From Eubacteriales bacterium (GTDB taxonomy: Bacteria; Bacillota; Clostridia; Christensenellales; Aristaeellaceae), in the NCBI GenBank assembly GCA_028693055.1, contig JAQUWD010000001.1, positions 1 to 64,000 on the forward strand: DNA of 64,000 nucleotides. Direction: 5' to 3'. Numbering within the stretch: the first letter of the stretch is position 1; each line of letters starts with the position of its first letter. This document shows positions 1-9,844 of the stretch, piece by piece. Below the pieces are notes generated by a model that was not told the origin of the DNA, did no database searches, and worked only from the letters and a program-made list of their open reading frames with translations. The position numbers and the translations under genes were made by a program.

Positions 1-1743
1 AATATCTTTCGCGACCCGCGCTGGGGCAGAGGGCAGGAGACCTATGGCGAGGATCCCTTCCTGACTGCTAAGCTGGGCTGTGCCTATGTGCGCGGCTTGC
101 AAGGCAAGGGAAGCTATCTGAAAACCGCCGCCTGCGCCAAGCATTATGCCGTTCACTCCGGCCCGGAGGAGCTGCGCCACGAGTTCGACGCCGTCGCCAG
201 CCCCAAGGATTTGTGGGAAACCTACCTTTATGCCTTTGAGGAGCTGGTAAAGGACGCCCATGTGGAATCGGTGATGGGCGCGTACAATCGCGTCAATGGC
301 GAGCCCTCCTGCGGCAGCAAAACCTTGCTCAAGGATATCCTCCGGGACCAATGGGGCTTTGAGGGCCACGTCGTCAGCGACTGCTGGGCCATCCGGGATT
401 TCCATACCGGGCATTTCGTCACCGATACGGCTCCCGAAAGTGCGGCTCTCGCTCTTAAAAATGGCTGCAACCTCAATTGCGGCAACACCTATCTTCATAT
501 TTTGCAGGCATATCAGGAGGGGCTAGTCACCGAAGAGGAGATCACCGAAGCCGCCGTCACCGTTTATACCTCCCGCTACCTGCTGGGCGTGTTCGCGAAA
601 GATTGCGAGTACGACTCTATCACCATGGAGCAAAACGATACCGAGGAAAGCAACGCCTTGGCGCTGGAGGCTGCGGAAAAATCCATGGTGCTGCTAAAAA
701 ACGACGGTATTCTTCCGCTGCGGCTGGACAGCCTTTCCTCCATCGCCGTCATCGGCCCCAACGCGGACAGCGTGCCCTGCTTGGAGGGCAACTACAACGG
801 CGTTTCCTCCCGGAATGTAACGCTGCTGCGCGGTATCCAAGATGCGTGTGCGGGCAAGGCGCGTGTTTACTACTCCGAGGGCTGCCACATTATTAAGGAT
901 CGTCTCAGCGGACTGGCGCTGCCTGACGACCGGCTGGCGGAAGCCGTAGCTTACGCCTCGCTGGCGGACGTAACCGTTCTGTGCTTAGGGCTGGACGTGC
1001 GCATCGAGGGCGAGCAGGGCGACGAGGGCAACGAATATAAATCCGGCGATAAGCCCAATTTGGAGCTGCCTGCCGTACAACGTCGTTTGCTTAACGCCGT
1101 ACTGGCTATCGGCAAGCCCGTCATTATCGTGAACGCGGCGGGCAGCGCCATCCATTTGGAGGAAGGCAACGCCATTTTACAAGCTTGGTATCCCGGCCAG
1201 GCAGGAGGAACCGCTCTTGCTAACCTGTTGTTTGGCAAGACGAATTTTAGCGGTAAGCTCCCCGTCACCTTCTATTACAGCGCCGACGACCTGCCGCCCT
1301 TCGAGGATTACGCCATGCCCGGTCACACCTACCGTTATTTTATAGGCAAGCCCCTTTACCCCTTTGGGTACGGGTTGAGCTACACCCGCTACGCCTATTC
1401 CGACGCGAGGTATGAGGCGGGTCGGGTCACTGTGACGGTAAAGAACACGGGCTCCATGGATGGTGAAGAAACGGTGGAGGTCTATCTCAAGGACTGCGAT
1501 TTCCCCGCCGCCGTACCCAACGGGTCGCTATGCGCCTTCCTGCGTGTACCGCTCAAGGCAGGCGAGAAAAAAACGGTATCGTTGCCCATTGAGAAGAAAG
1601 CCTTTGAAACCGTAGACGAAAGGGGAAACCGCGCCGTAACCGGCAAGCGTTTTTTCCTTAGCGTAGGCGGTTCTCAGCCCGATGCCAGAAGCGAAGAGCT
1701 ATTGGGCCAAAAGCCGCTGGGCTTGGAAATAAGCTATTCCTAA
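1..1743 (+). CDS. Glycoside hydrolase family 3 (beta-glucosidase/beta-xylosidase-like), 5' end cut by window edge
   Basis: Frame open from base 1 (NIFRDPRWGRGQETYGEDPFL), then KHYAVHSGPEELRH, VVSDCWAI (nucleophile region), C-terminal fibronectin III-like domain. Confidence 0.93.
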   Translation, partial: NIFRDPRWGRGQETYGEDPFLTAKLGCAYVRGLQGKGSYLKTAACAKHYAVHSGPEELRHEFDAVASPKDLWETYLYAFEELVKDAHVESVMGAYNRVNGEPSCGSKTLLKDILRDQWGFEGHVVSDCWAIRDFHTGHFVTDTAPESAALALKNGCNLNCGNTYLHILQAYQEGLVTEEEITEAAVTVYTSRYLLGVFAKDCEYDSITMEQNDTEESNALALEAAEKSMVLLKNDGILPLRLDSLSSIAVIGPNADSVPCLEGNYNGVSSRNVTLLRGIQDACAGKARVYYSEGCHIIKDRLSGLALPDDRLAEAVAYASLADVTVLCLGLDVRIEGEQGDEGNEYKSGDKPNLELPAVQRRLLNAVLAIGKPVIIVNAAGSAIHLEEGNAILQAWYPGQAGGTALANLLFGKTNFSGKLPVTFYYSADDLPPFEDYAMPGHTYRYFIGKPLYPFGYGLSYTRYAYSDARYEAGRVTVTVKNTGSMDGEETVEVYLKDCDFPAAVPNGSLCAFLRVPLKAGEKKTVSLPIEKKAFETVDERGNRAVTGKRFFLSVGGSQPDARSEELLGQKPLGLEISYS

Positions 1744-1744
1744 A

Positions 1745-1804
1745 AAACAAGGGGTCGATGATGGCAATACCGCTTCTGGCGGCATTCTCATCACCGACCC
1801 CTTA
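1745..1804 (-). terminator. Long intrinsic terminator hairpin for the minus-strand DUF4342 gene
   Basis: Minus strand reads AAGGGGTCG-GTGATGA...CATCAT-CGACCCCTT followed by GTTTTTTA; inner arms AATGCCGC/GCGGTATT. Confidence 0.7.
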
Positions 1805-1834
1805 TGGATGGTGTGCTTCTATGGACAGATGAGC

Positions 1835-2140
1835 TTACTCCTGCGTGTCCGGGCGACTGCCCACAACGGAATCCACGGTGGATTTTACATTGAAGGCCGC
1901 ATCCTTTACGACCTCCTGAAAATTATCGGTAAAGCTCTGGGCGTTACGCTCCATGGAGAACCGATAGCCCAACGCCAGTGCGGCGATCAGGCCAATGATG
2001 GCAATCCAAGGCGCAAATACCACCACAAACGCAACAAAGGCTACGGACAGGTTCACAATAGAGGTATCGTCCTTGTTTACCTTCACCCGGGTACGATAAA
2101 GAAACGAAAAAAGATTGGTTTGCTTGTTTTGGTTTTCCAT
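1835..2140 (-). CDS. DUF4342-like small membrane protein
   Basis: 101 aa; RVKVNKDDTSIVNLSVAFVAFVVVFAPWIAIIGLIAALALGYRFSMER; GGAGGAACACAACC RBS upstream. Confidence 0.65.
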   Translation of the reverse strand: MENQNKQTNLFSFLYRTRVKVNKDDTSIVNLSVAFVAFVVVFAPWIAIIGLIAALALGYRFSMERNAQSFTDNFQEVVKDAAFNVKSTVDSVVGSRPDTQE

Positions 2141-2247
2141 GGTTGTGTTCCTCCTTCAAATTCAAAGCCCGCATGGCTTTCAGATTGTTGAAAGCTCCTT
2201 AAGGGGGTGTCGGGGGAGCCCGAAGGCTACCCTGACTGCATTCGTAT

Positions 2248-2333
2248 CGACCGGCTTTGCCGGTCGGGCGGGTAGTTTGCAGCTCTGCTGCAAACAGTAC
2301 CCGTACTGGCGAAAAAGCGCGTAGCGCTTTTTT
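2248..2333. repeat. Cluster of short perfect hairpins in intergenic region
   Basis: CGACCGGC-TTT-GCCGGTCG (2248-2266), GTTTGCAGC-TCT-GCTGCAAAC (2275-2295), AAAAAGCGC-GTA-GCGCTTTTTT (2312-2333). Confidence 0.6.
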
Positions 2334-2468
2334 GACACAATGAACGCCCGCATGGGCTTTCATCCTTTCCTTTTGACAAGAATGATCTTACCACACCCGG
2401 TAAGCGGATGCTTGAGGAACCGCTGCAAATCAAATGAGAAAACCATTAGAAATACGGGAGGAAACGCC

Positions 2469-4337
2469 ATGTCGCCCGATCGTCAAAAATATCTTGCTCT
2501 GCTGGGAGAGCGCTTCCCCACAAAGCAGTCCCTGTACACGGAAATCATCAACCTCAACGCCATCCTCAACCTACCCAAGGGCACCGAGCATTTCATCAGC
2601 GACCTGCACGGCGAGTATGAGGCGTTCCTGCACATCATGAACAACTGCTCCGGCGTCATCCGGGAAAAGGTAAGGCTGGTGCTGGGCGACGAGCTGTCCC
2701 CTCAGGAAACCAACGAATTTTGCACGCTGCTCTACTATCCCCGGGAGAAGCTGGAATACCTGCGTAGCCACGGTCTGGCAACCCACGAATGGTATCGCCC
2801 CACCCTTGACCGCCTCATCCGCGTGGCGCGGCAGCTATCATCCAAATACACCCGTTCCAAGGTGCGCAAGGCAATGCCTTCGTCCTACGCCTATATTTTG
2901 GACGAGCTGCTGCACGCCCAGCCCGACGAGGACGCCAATCAGTTGGCCTATCATCAAAGCATCATTGATACGCTGATCGACATCGGCTCTGCAAGGCATT
3001 TTATACTGGCGCTCTGCCAGCTGATCAAAAGGCTGGCGGTGGATCGGCTTCACGTGCTGGGAGATGTGTTTGATCGGGGCGGCAGGCCGGACGCGATTTT
3101 GGACGCGCTGATGGAATATCCCAATGTGGATTTCACTTGGGGTAATCACGACGCGCTTTGGATGGGCGCGGCGGCGGGGAACCCGGCCTGCGTCGCGGCG
3201 GTCGTATGCAATTCCCTTTCCTACGGTCACGCACGGCTGCTGGAGCGAGGGTACGGCGTCAGCCTGCGGCTGCTGTGGATGAAAGCGGCGGCGCTGTACC
3301 CCCAGATAGCGCCGGAGGAGGCGGCGTTGCGCCTGATGACCACGCTGATGTTCAAGCTGGAGGGGCAAATCGTTAGCCGACACCCGGAATATGAAATGAA
3401 CGACCATCTGCTGATGGAGCGTGTGAACTGGGCGAAGAAAACCGTGGAATGGGACGGCAAGACCATTCCCCTGAAGGCGTGGACGTTTCCCACCGTGGAC
3501 GCCGAGGCTCCCTACGCTGTAACGGCTGATGAAAATAGGCTGATGCTTGATTTGATCGCTTCGTTTAAGGCAAGCCAACGGCTGCAAAAGCAGATTCGGT
3601 TTTTGTACGAAAGGGGCGGGATGTATCGACGGATCAACGGCAATCTGCTTTTCCACGGCTGTATCCCCTTAACGGAGGACGGTATGCTTCGCGAGGTTTC
3701 CCTCCATAGCGGCGCCTTTTGCGGCATGGCGCTAATGGACGAATGCGACCGACTGGCACGGGAGGCCTTTAACAGCCGCACGCCGGATGCGGTGGATTTT
3801 ATGTGGTATTTATGGTGCGGCGCGTCCTCTCCCCTGTGCGGACGGCACGTTCACACGTTCCTGCGCCATTTGACCGATGAAACGCCCAAGGAGCCCCAGG
3901 ATCCGTATTATCGCTGGAACCGGCAGCGCAGCGCCTGTGAAGCGCTGCTGCACGGCTTTGGCCTGAGCGCTTCGGAAGGGCGAATCATCAACGGACATAC
4001 CCCGGTGGTTATGGGCGAATCTCCGATCCGGGGAGAAGGCAAGCTGTTGGTCATTGACGGCGGCCTATGCAAGGCTTATCAGCACGTGACGGGCATTGCG
4101 GGATACACCTTGATTGCCAACTCTCACGGCATGCGGGTGGTGGCGCATCAGCCCTTCATCCACCCGGATGAAGCCGTGAAGGGCAACGCGGATATTATCT
4201 CCAACGACGCGGAATTTTTAGCCTTTACAAAGCGGCAAATGGTTGCGGATACGGACGATGGCAAGGTCATCCGAGAGCGAATCGGCGATTTATCGGAGCT
4301 GCTGGCCCTTTACCGGGCGCATAGCGGGGGCGTGTAA
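2469..4337 (+). CDS. fbp: Class III (Firmicutes-type) fructose-1,6-bisphosphatase
   Basis: FISDLHGEYEAFLHIMNNCSG, LGDVFDRGGRPDAILDALM, WGNHDALWMGAAAG, INGHTPV; GGGAGGAAACGCC RBS before ATG 2469. Confidence 0.95.
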   Translation: MSPDRQKYLALLGERFPTKQSLYTEIINLNAILNLPKGTEHFISDLHGEYEAFLHIMNNCSGVIREKVRLVLGDELSPQETNEFCTLLYYPREKLEYLRSHGLATHEWYRPTLDRLIRVARQLSSKYTRSKVRKAMPSSYAYILDELLHAQPDEDANQLAYHQSIIDTLIDIGSARHFILALCQLIKRLAVDRLHVLGDVFDRGGRPDAILDALMEYPNVDFTWGNHDALWMGAAAGNPACVAAVVCNSLSYGHARLLERGYGVSLRLLWMKAAALYPQIAPEEAALRLMTTLMFKLEGQIVSRHPEYEMNDHLLMERVNWAKKTVEWDGKTIPLKAWTFPTVDAEAPYAVTADENRLMLDLIASFKASQRLQKQIRFLYERGGMYRRINGNLLFHGCIPLTEDGMLREVSLHSGAFCGMALMDECDRLAREAFNSRTPDAVDFMWYLWCGASSPLCGRHVHTFLRHLTDETPKEPQDPYYRWNRQRSACEALLHGFGLSASEGRIINGHTPVVMGESPIRGEGKLLVIDGGLCKAYQHVTGIAGYTLIANSHGMRVVAHQPFIHPDEAVKGNADIISNDAEFLAFTKRQMVADTDDGKVIRERIGDLSELLALYRAHSGGV

Positions 4338-4361
4338 AAGGAACCCGGTTTCGCCTATCTA

Positions 4362-4390
4362 TTGCTTTTCCCGGCAATACACAGTACAAT
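4362..4390 (+). promoter_or_regulatory. Putative sigma-A promoter for xpt
   Basis: TTGCTT-N17-TACAAT. Confidence 0.5.
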
Positions 4391-4426
4391 AGCTTCATTA
4401 TCCATCATCAGGAGGTTAGGTCGCTT

Positions 4427-5002
4427 ATGAAGGAACTGGTAGAGGCCATTCGCGCCCGGGGCAAGGGCGTCGGTACGGAAATTGTGAAGGTGGACATGTT
4501 CCTCAATCACCGTCTGGACACGGATTTGTTTGTAAAAATGGGCCGTGCCTTTGCCGACGCGTTTGCTGGCGAGCAGCCCGATTTGGTGCTTACGGTGGAA
4601 GCCAGCGGCATCGCGGCTGCGTTGACCACAGCCATCGCCTTTGGAAATGTCCCCGTAGTTTTCGCTAAAAAGAGCCGCACCCGCAACGTAACCGGCGATG
4701 TATATGAAAGCTCCGTTTTTAGCTTTACCCACGGCGTGGAAAACCATATTCGGGTGGCAAAGGAATATCTGCCCGCCAACTCCAAGGTTTTAATCATCGA
4801 TGATTTTCTGGCTAACGGCGAAGCCGCCGAGGGGCTTTGCAACATTGTAAAGCAGGCCGACGCTCAAGTGCTGGGCATTGGCGTATGCGTAGAAAAAAGC
4901 TTCCAGCCGGGCCATGAAAAGCTGGCTAAGGATGGCTACAAGGTTGTCGCGCTGGCTAAAGTGACAGGCATTCAAGATGGCAACCTAGTCGTTGAGGACT
5001 AA
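4427..5002 (+). CDS. xpt: Xanthine phosphoribosyltransferase
   Basis: FLNHRLDTDLFVKMGRAFADAF, VLIIDDFLANGEAAEGL (PRPP motif). Confidence 0.93.
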   Translation: MKELVEAIRARGKGVGTEIVKVDMFLNHRLDTDLFVKMGRAFADAFAGEQPDLVLTVEASGIAAALTTAIAFGNVPVVFAKKSRTRNVTGDVYESSVFSFTHGVENHIRVAKEYLPANSKVLIIDDFLANGEAAEGLCNIVKQADAQVLGIGVCVEKSFQPGHEKLAKDGYKVVALAKVTGIQDGNLVVED

Positions 5003-5038
5003 TCCCGTCGACCTACGAAGGAGGGTATCCCCCAAGCC

Positions 5039-6286
5039 ATGGATCATGACATAGGGCAAATCCTGTTAATGGCACTGTTTGTTCTTCTATCTGCCTTTTT
5101 TTCCGCCACGGAAACCGCCTTTTCCTCCTTGAGCCGTCCAAGGCTTAAAACCATGGCTGAGGACGGGCACAGGGGCGCGCTTCTGGCTCTGCGCTTGTCC
5201 GAGCGCTATGACGATCTGCTGTCTACCATTTTAATCGGCAACAACATTGTCAATATTGCGCTGGCTTCCATCGGCACCATCGTCTTTGTGCGCTGGATTG
5301 GCGATGCGGGAGTCAGTGTTTCCACGGCGGTTATTACGGTGGTGGTGCTGATCTTTGGCGAGATCAGCCCCAAGAGCATCGCGAAGGAGATGCCGGAGCG
5401 CTTCGCCATTGCCGCCGCTCCCGTCCTACGCGGCTTGATGACCTTTTTAAAGCCCGTCAACTGGGTTTTTTCCAAATGGAAGAAGCTGCTAACCCGCGTT
5501 TTCAGCATCAAAAACAACAACGCCATCACTCAAGACGAGCTGCTTACCTTGGTGGATGAAGCCGAGCAGGGCGGCGGCATGAACGCTGAGGAAAGCGATT
5601 TGCTCAAAAGCGCCATTGAGTTTAACGACCGCTGCGTCACCGACATCCTTACCCCGCGGGTAAAAATAGACGGCGTCCCATCGGACAGTACGCCGGAGGA
5701 GCTGCTGGACATTCTTACCGCCAGTAATCAGTCCCGACTGCCGGTGTATGAGGAAAGCTTGGATCACATCATTGGGGTGCTGCATCAGCGGGATTATTTT
5801 CATTATTTGCATCAGGGACATACCGATTTTCACGAGATCATGCAAAAAGCCGTTTTTGTGCCGGAAACCGCCAAGATCAGCGGCACCCTAAAGCTGCTGC
5901 AGGAGACCCAGAGCCAGATGGCGGTAGTGGCGGACGAATACGGCGGCACCATCGGCATCATCACCACCGAGGATATTCTGGAGGAGCTGGTGGGTGAAAT
6001 CTGGGACGAGCACGACCAAAAGCAGGAGCTGATCCATCAGGTAAACGCCGACCACTATATCGTGGATGGCGCTGTCCCCTTAGAGCTGTTGGAAAAGCGC
6101 CTGAACATGGAATTTGACGAATCGGACGCGGCTACGCTGGGCGGCTGGTTTATGGAACGTGCGGAGCGGATTCCCCACCCCGGCGACACGCTTCGCTGGA
6201 AATGCTGGAAAATCGACGTGCTGAAAACAGATGGACGGCATGTGCAGGAAATGAAGCTGAACCGCATGGAAAGCGCAGGCTGTTAG
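5039..6286 (+). CDS. CNNM/HlyC-CorC family transporter with CBS domains
   Basis: DUF21 N-terminus ([22 protein letters not shown]), CBS pair, [31 protein letters not shown]. Confidence 0.93.
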   Translation: MDHDIGQILLMALFVLLSAFFSATETAFSSLSRPRLKTMAEDGHRGALLALRLSERYDDLLSTILIGNNIVNIALASIGTIVFVRWIGDAGVSVSTAVITVVVLIFGEISPKSIAKEMPERFAIAAAPVLRGLMTFLKPVNWVFSKWKKLLTRVFSIKNNNAITQDELLTLVDEAEQGGGMNAEESDLLKSAIEFNDRCVTDILTPRVKIDGVPSDSTPEELLDILTASNQSRLPVYEESLDHIIGVLHQRDYFHYLHQGHTDFHEIMQKAVFVPETAKISGTLKLLQETQSQMAVVADEYGGTIGIITTEDILEELVGEIWDEHDQKQELIHQVNADHYIVDGAVPLELLEKRLNMEFDESDAATLGGWFMERAERIPHPGDTLRWKCWKIDVLKTDGRHVQEMKLNRMESAGC

Positions 6287-6306
6287 GAAACGAGGGAGTC
6301 TTAGGG

Positions 6307-8538
6307 TTGGAAACGCTGACCGCCGTTGTGCAGGATACCACCTTTCGCAATGAGGAAAACGGCTATACCGTCATACGCGTCACGGTGGGGCGCACGGTGC
6401 AGACCGTCGTAGGCATTATGCCGGAATTAAGCCCCGGTGAAAACGTCACCTTCGAGGGCGGCTGGACGGAGCACCCCTCCTATGGCAAGCAGTTCAGCGC
6501 GCAGAAATGCGCCATCACGCCCCCCACGGGCAAGAGCGCCATCGAGAAATATCTGGGCTCCGGCTTAATTCGGGGCATCGGCCCCGCCACTGCGAAGCTC
6601 ATCGTAAAGGCCTTTGGCGAAAAGGCGCTGGACATTCTGGACGAGCACCCAGAAAAGCTCTGCGATATTTCCGGCATTGGAAAAAAACGGGCTGAAATGA
6701 TCATCGAAAGCTACACCCTGCAAATGGGGATGCGCCGGGTGATGGTCTTTTTACAAAACTATGGCATGAGCCCCAACCTTGCCATGAAGGTGGCAAAGTA
6801 CTATGGGGAGAATACCATCGAGCTGGTGCGGGAGAACCCCTACCGCATGGTGATGGACATCGAGGGCGTAGGCTTTTTAACAGCCGACCGCATCGCCCTG
6901 AGCATGGGCATGGACCCTCAAAGCGAGTTCCGCATTCGGGCCGCGCTCTTTTATCTACTAAATGAAGCGGCCAACGGCGCGGGGCATACCTATCTTCCCC
7001 GGGAGCTTTTGGTATCCCGTGCCGCCGCCACTTTACATGCCGAGGCAGAGGTGGTGGAGCAGCAAATTTCTCAAGCGCTACTCCAAAAAATGATCATCGG
7101 CTTCTCATTGCCGGATTGCGACAATGCTCTTTGTCTACCGGCTTTTTATATGGCGGAGAGCGAAATTGCCCTGCGCCTCACCCGTCTGATGAACGCCCGG
7201 CCCTACAAGCGGGTCAGCGGGCTAGCCAAAAGCATCGCGGCTTACGAAAAGCAGGAGCAGGTGCGTTTCAGCGCCACCCAAAAAAAGGCCATCAGCAGCG
7301 CCGTAGAGGAAGGCGTGTTGGTGATTACCGGCGGGCCGGGAACAGGCAAGACCACTATCATCCGTTGTATCCTGTCCTTGCTGAAGGAGGACAACGACAT
7401 TTTGCTCTGCGCCCCTACCGGTCGCGCGGCCAAGCGCATGAGCGAAGCTACCGGTGAGGAAGCCAAGACCATCCATCGTTTGCTGGAATATGGCGGCGAT
7501 TCCGGCGTTTTTGCCCGCAGCGAGGATTACCCGCTGGAATGCGACTGCCTTATTGTAGACGAAATGAGTATGGTCGATGTAACGCTGATGCGTGGGCTCA
7601 TGCGGGCTGTGCTGCCCGGCACCCGGGTCATTCTGGTGGGAGATGCAGATCAGCTGCCCAGCGTAGGGGCGGGCAACGTACTCAAGGATGTGCTCCAAAG
7701 CGACGTGGTACCTAGCATCCGTCTGACCGATATTTTTCGTCAGGACGAAAGCAGCATGATCGTCCTGAACGCCCACAAGATCAACCATGGAGAGATGCCC
7801 ATCTTTAAAACGAGAGACACAGATTTCTTCTTTGAACGAAAAACGCTGCAATCCGAGGCGGCGCAGGCCATCTGCCAGCTATTGCAAAAGCGTCTGCCCA
7901 AATATTTAGGTTTTCCCAAGGATCAGTGGCGAGCCGAGGCTACCCGCTGCATTCAGGTGCTCAGCCCCGCCAAAAAGGGGGACTGCGGTTCGCTGATGCT
8001 CAACCAGCTTTTGCAGAACACTCTGAATCCGGAGCGGGACGGACTGGACTCGCTGGTGCATGGCGAGACGGAGTTTCGCGTCGGCGACAAGGTAATCCAG
8101 ACCAAAAATGATTATCAAATTGAGTTTACCCGGCACACCTCCTTTGGGGAGGAAACGGGAACCGGCGTGTTTAACGGAGACGTGGGATACATCCAACGCG
8201 TCGATCCCGCCGAGCATGTAATGACCGTATGCTTTGACGACGACCGTTTTGTGGTATACCAAAAGCAGCAGCTGGACGCGCTGGATTTGGCCTATTGCCT
8301 TACGGTTCACAAAAGCCAAGGCAGCGAGTTTCCCGTAGTGGTCATGCCGGTGGTGGGCGGCCCGCCCATGCTGATGGCCCGAAACCTGCTATACACCGCG
8401 CTGACCCGGGCTAGACGGCTAGTGGTGCTGGTCGGCCGGGAGGAGGTCGTACGGCAAATGGTGGAAAACGACCACGTTGCCAAGCGCTACACCACCCTTG
8501 CCCAGCGGCTGATCGCGGCTTCAGAGCTTACCGGCTAA
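6307..8538 (+). CDS. recD2: RecD2-type ATP-dependent DNA helicase
   Basis: Helix-hairpin-helix region, Walker A GGPGTGKTT, VDEMSMVD, VGDADQLPSVGAGNVL, TVHKSQGSEFP; likely TTG start at 6307. Confidence 0.93.
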   Translation: METLTAVVQDTTFRNEENGYTVIRVTVGRTVQTVVGIMPELSPGENVTFEGGWTEHPSYGKQFSAQKCAITPPTGKSAIEKYLGSGLIRGIGPATAKLIVKAFGEKALDILDEHPEKLCDISGIGKKRAEMIIESYTLQMGMRRVMVFLQNYGMSPNLAMKVAKYYGENTIELVRENPYRMVMDIEGVGFLTADRIALSMGMDPQSEFRIRAALFYLLNEAANGAGHTYLPRELLVSRAAATLHAEAEVVEQQISQALLQKMIIGFSLPDCDNALCLPAFYMAESEIALRLTRLMNARPYKRVSGLAKSIAAYEKQEQVRFSATQKKAISSAVEEGVLVITGGPGTGKTTIIRCILSLLKEDNDILLCAPTGRAAKRMSEATGEEAKTIHRLLEYGGDSGVFARSEDYPLECDCLIVDEMSMVDVTLMRGLMRAVLPGTRVILVGDADQLPSVGAGNVLKDVLQSDVVPSIRLTDIFRQDESSMIVLNAHKINHGEMPIFKTRDTDFFFERKTLQSEAAQAICQLLQKRLPKYLGFPKDQWRAEATRCIQVLSPAKKGDCGSLMLNQLLQNTLNPERDGLDSLVHGETEFRVGDKVIQTKNDYQIEFTRHTSFGEETGTGVFNGDVGYIQRVDPAEHVMTVCFDDDRFVVYQKQQLDALDLAYCLTVHKSQGSEFPVVVMPVVGGPPMLMARNLLYTALTRARRLVVLVGREEVVRQMVENDHVAKRYTTLAQRLIAASELTG

Positions 8539-8546
8539 GCTTTTTT

Positions 8547-8650
8547 GTTGCGGCAGGCAAAGATTGGAAACGACCCTATGGGTCAAGCCTTCTACAAGGC
8601 TGCTGGCGCAACAGGGAGGCTAACATTCGATGCACTATTGTGTAGAAGGC
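8547..8650. other. Multibranch inverted-repeat element (possible structured RNA)
   Basis: GTTGCGgCAG (8547-) / CTGgCGCAAC (-8612) enclosing GACCC-TAT-GGGTC (8572-8584) and GCCTT-CTAC-AAGGC (8587-8600); alternative pairing GCCTTCTACA (8587-8596) / TGTAGAAGGC (8641-8650). Confidence 0.45.
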
Positions 8651-8689
8651 TGTTATGATAAAAAGGCTGGTTTGGTTCACTGGCAGCCG

Positions 8690-8777
8690 TTACTCGCTTT
8701 GTCGGTTCACAAAGTCTCGCAGCAGCTCTATGGCATGCTTTTCCACCCGCGATACATAGGAGCGCGGCTAATGTAAG
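8690..8777 (-). pseudogene. C-terminal remnant of an RNA polymerase sigma-70 family factor (SigK/SigE-like region 4)
   Basis: Minus strand RSYVSRVEKHAIELLRDFVNRQSE*, with ISR one frame away just upstream (ATT AGC CGC) and an in-frame TAG; resembles sporulation sigma ending GISRSYVSRIEK. Confidence 0.6.
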
Positions 8778-8781
8778 TTGA

Positions 8782-8818
8782 CCAGAATCGTCAGAATGAC
8801 CTACGGTTCTGGTTTTTT
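8782..8818 (+). terminator. Intrinsic terminator
   Basis: CCAGAATCGT-cagaatgacct-ACGGTTCTGG followed by TTTTTT. Confidence 0.75.
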
Positions 8819-9233
8819 ATGTGGACAAGTTGCTTGGTGCAAATCCTGCGGCCATTCGCCATAGCGTTAAGAATATAACAAATTGCTTTATGTGTAAGGT
8901 TGAACAGAAAAGAAACATAACTATGCACAGGATACCCATCTCATCCCCCAAAAATATTCCGTTCTTAATTTTACTGGTCTTGCTGATGTGGAAAAATCTG
9001 GTAACTTGCATTTCTCCCTGTATACTAGTATAATAAATGCGCGGATATCGGCGAAGTAATCATAACGCCGAATACCATTAGCGTACTGTCGCGGAATAAG
9101 GATTTTTGCGACATCCGCGATCCGCCCGCATGAGATTACACCAGTTGGTGATCTAAGCGGCAAACAGTCGGCTAGCGTCAGATGCTGAAGAGTCGCAGTG
9201 ACGCAAACCGTCTTGCATAAGTAGTATTAGCCA

Positions 9234-9247
9234 CACCTAATTAGGTG
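9234..9247. promoter_or_regulatory. 14-bp perfect palindrome upstream of the loaP-like gene
   Basis: CACCTAATTAGGTG. Confidence 0.4.
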
Positions 9248-9286
9248 AGGATGGCGAAGCGTTGCCATTTGGACGGGGGAAAAAAG

Positions 9287-9844
9287 ATGGCGGAGTATGA
9301 CCGGGTGCTGTGCTTGTTTTGTAAAGTGGGAAAAGAACAAAGCATTGTGAAATACATTCATGAAAACGGATACGGCCGTGCTCTTTTCCCTCAGAAAACC
9401 CGAAAAACCCGCGACAAGAGTACCCGGGCATGGAAGGAAGAATTAGTACCGATGCTGCCCGGCTATGTGTTTGTGTATGAAACCGACGAGGCGATGCCCA
9501 GAGACAAGTTGCTCTCTCTTACAGAAGTCATCCGTATTCTCGGCTACGAAGCAGGAGAGTCGGATTACTTGAAGGGACATGATTTGGAGTTTGCAAAGTG
9601 GTTATGGCAAATAGACGGAAAGCTTGAAAAGCTGAAGATTGTCCAGGTCGGGGAACGAATCCAAATTGCCGACGACGTGTTTCGTTCACTCTTGGGAAAC
9701 ATACGAAAAGTAGACAAAAGAAGGCAAACCTGCGAGGTTGAGCTCGATAGCCGTAGCATTCTTCAGCACATTTGGCTACCCTATGAAATGATTGATCCAT
9801 CGAAACAGAAAACAACCGATGTTCCGAAGGGCGCGACAACATAG
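9287..9844 (+). CDS. loaP: NusG-family specialised transcription antiterminator, LoaP-like
   Basis: LFCKVGKEQSIVKYIHENG...ELVPMLPGYVFVYE...IRILG NGN domain and VQVGERIQIADDVF...GNIRKVDKRRQTCEVEL KOW-like domain; directly upstream of a long glycan operon. Confidence 0.82.
   Translation: MAEYDRVLCLFCKVGKEQSIVKYIHENGYGRALFPQKTRKTRDKSTRAWKEELVPMLPGYVFVYETDEAMPRDKLLSLTEVIRILGYEAGESDYLKGHDLEFAKWLWQIDGKLEKLKIVQVGERIQIADDVFRSLLGNIRKVDKRRQTCEVELDSRSILQHIWLPYEMIDPSKQKTTDVPKGATT

Noticed and set aside
2312-2333. AAAAAGCGC-GTA-GCGCTTTTTT as a definite terminator
   Set aside because: Terminator-like, but no upstream + strand gene clearly needs it; left as part of the hairpin cluster.
2838-3656. 272-aa minus-strand ORF
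   Set aside because: Antisense shadow of class III fbp.
8921-9163. 80-aa minus-strand ORF as a transposase or small gene
   Set aside because: No recognisable motif or convincing RBS; region looks degenerate.
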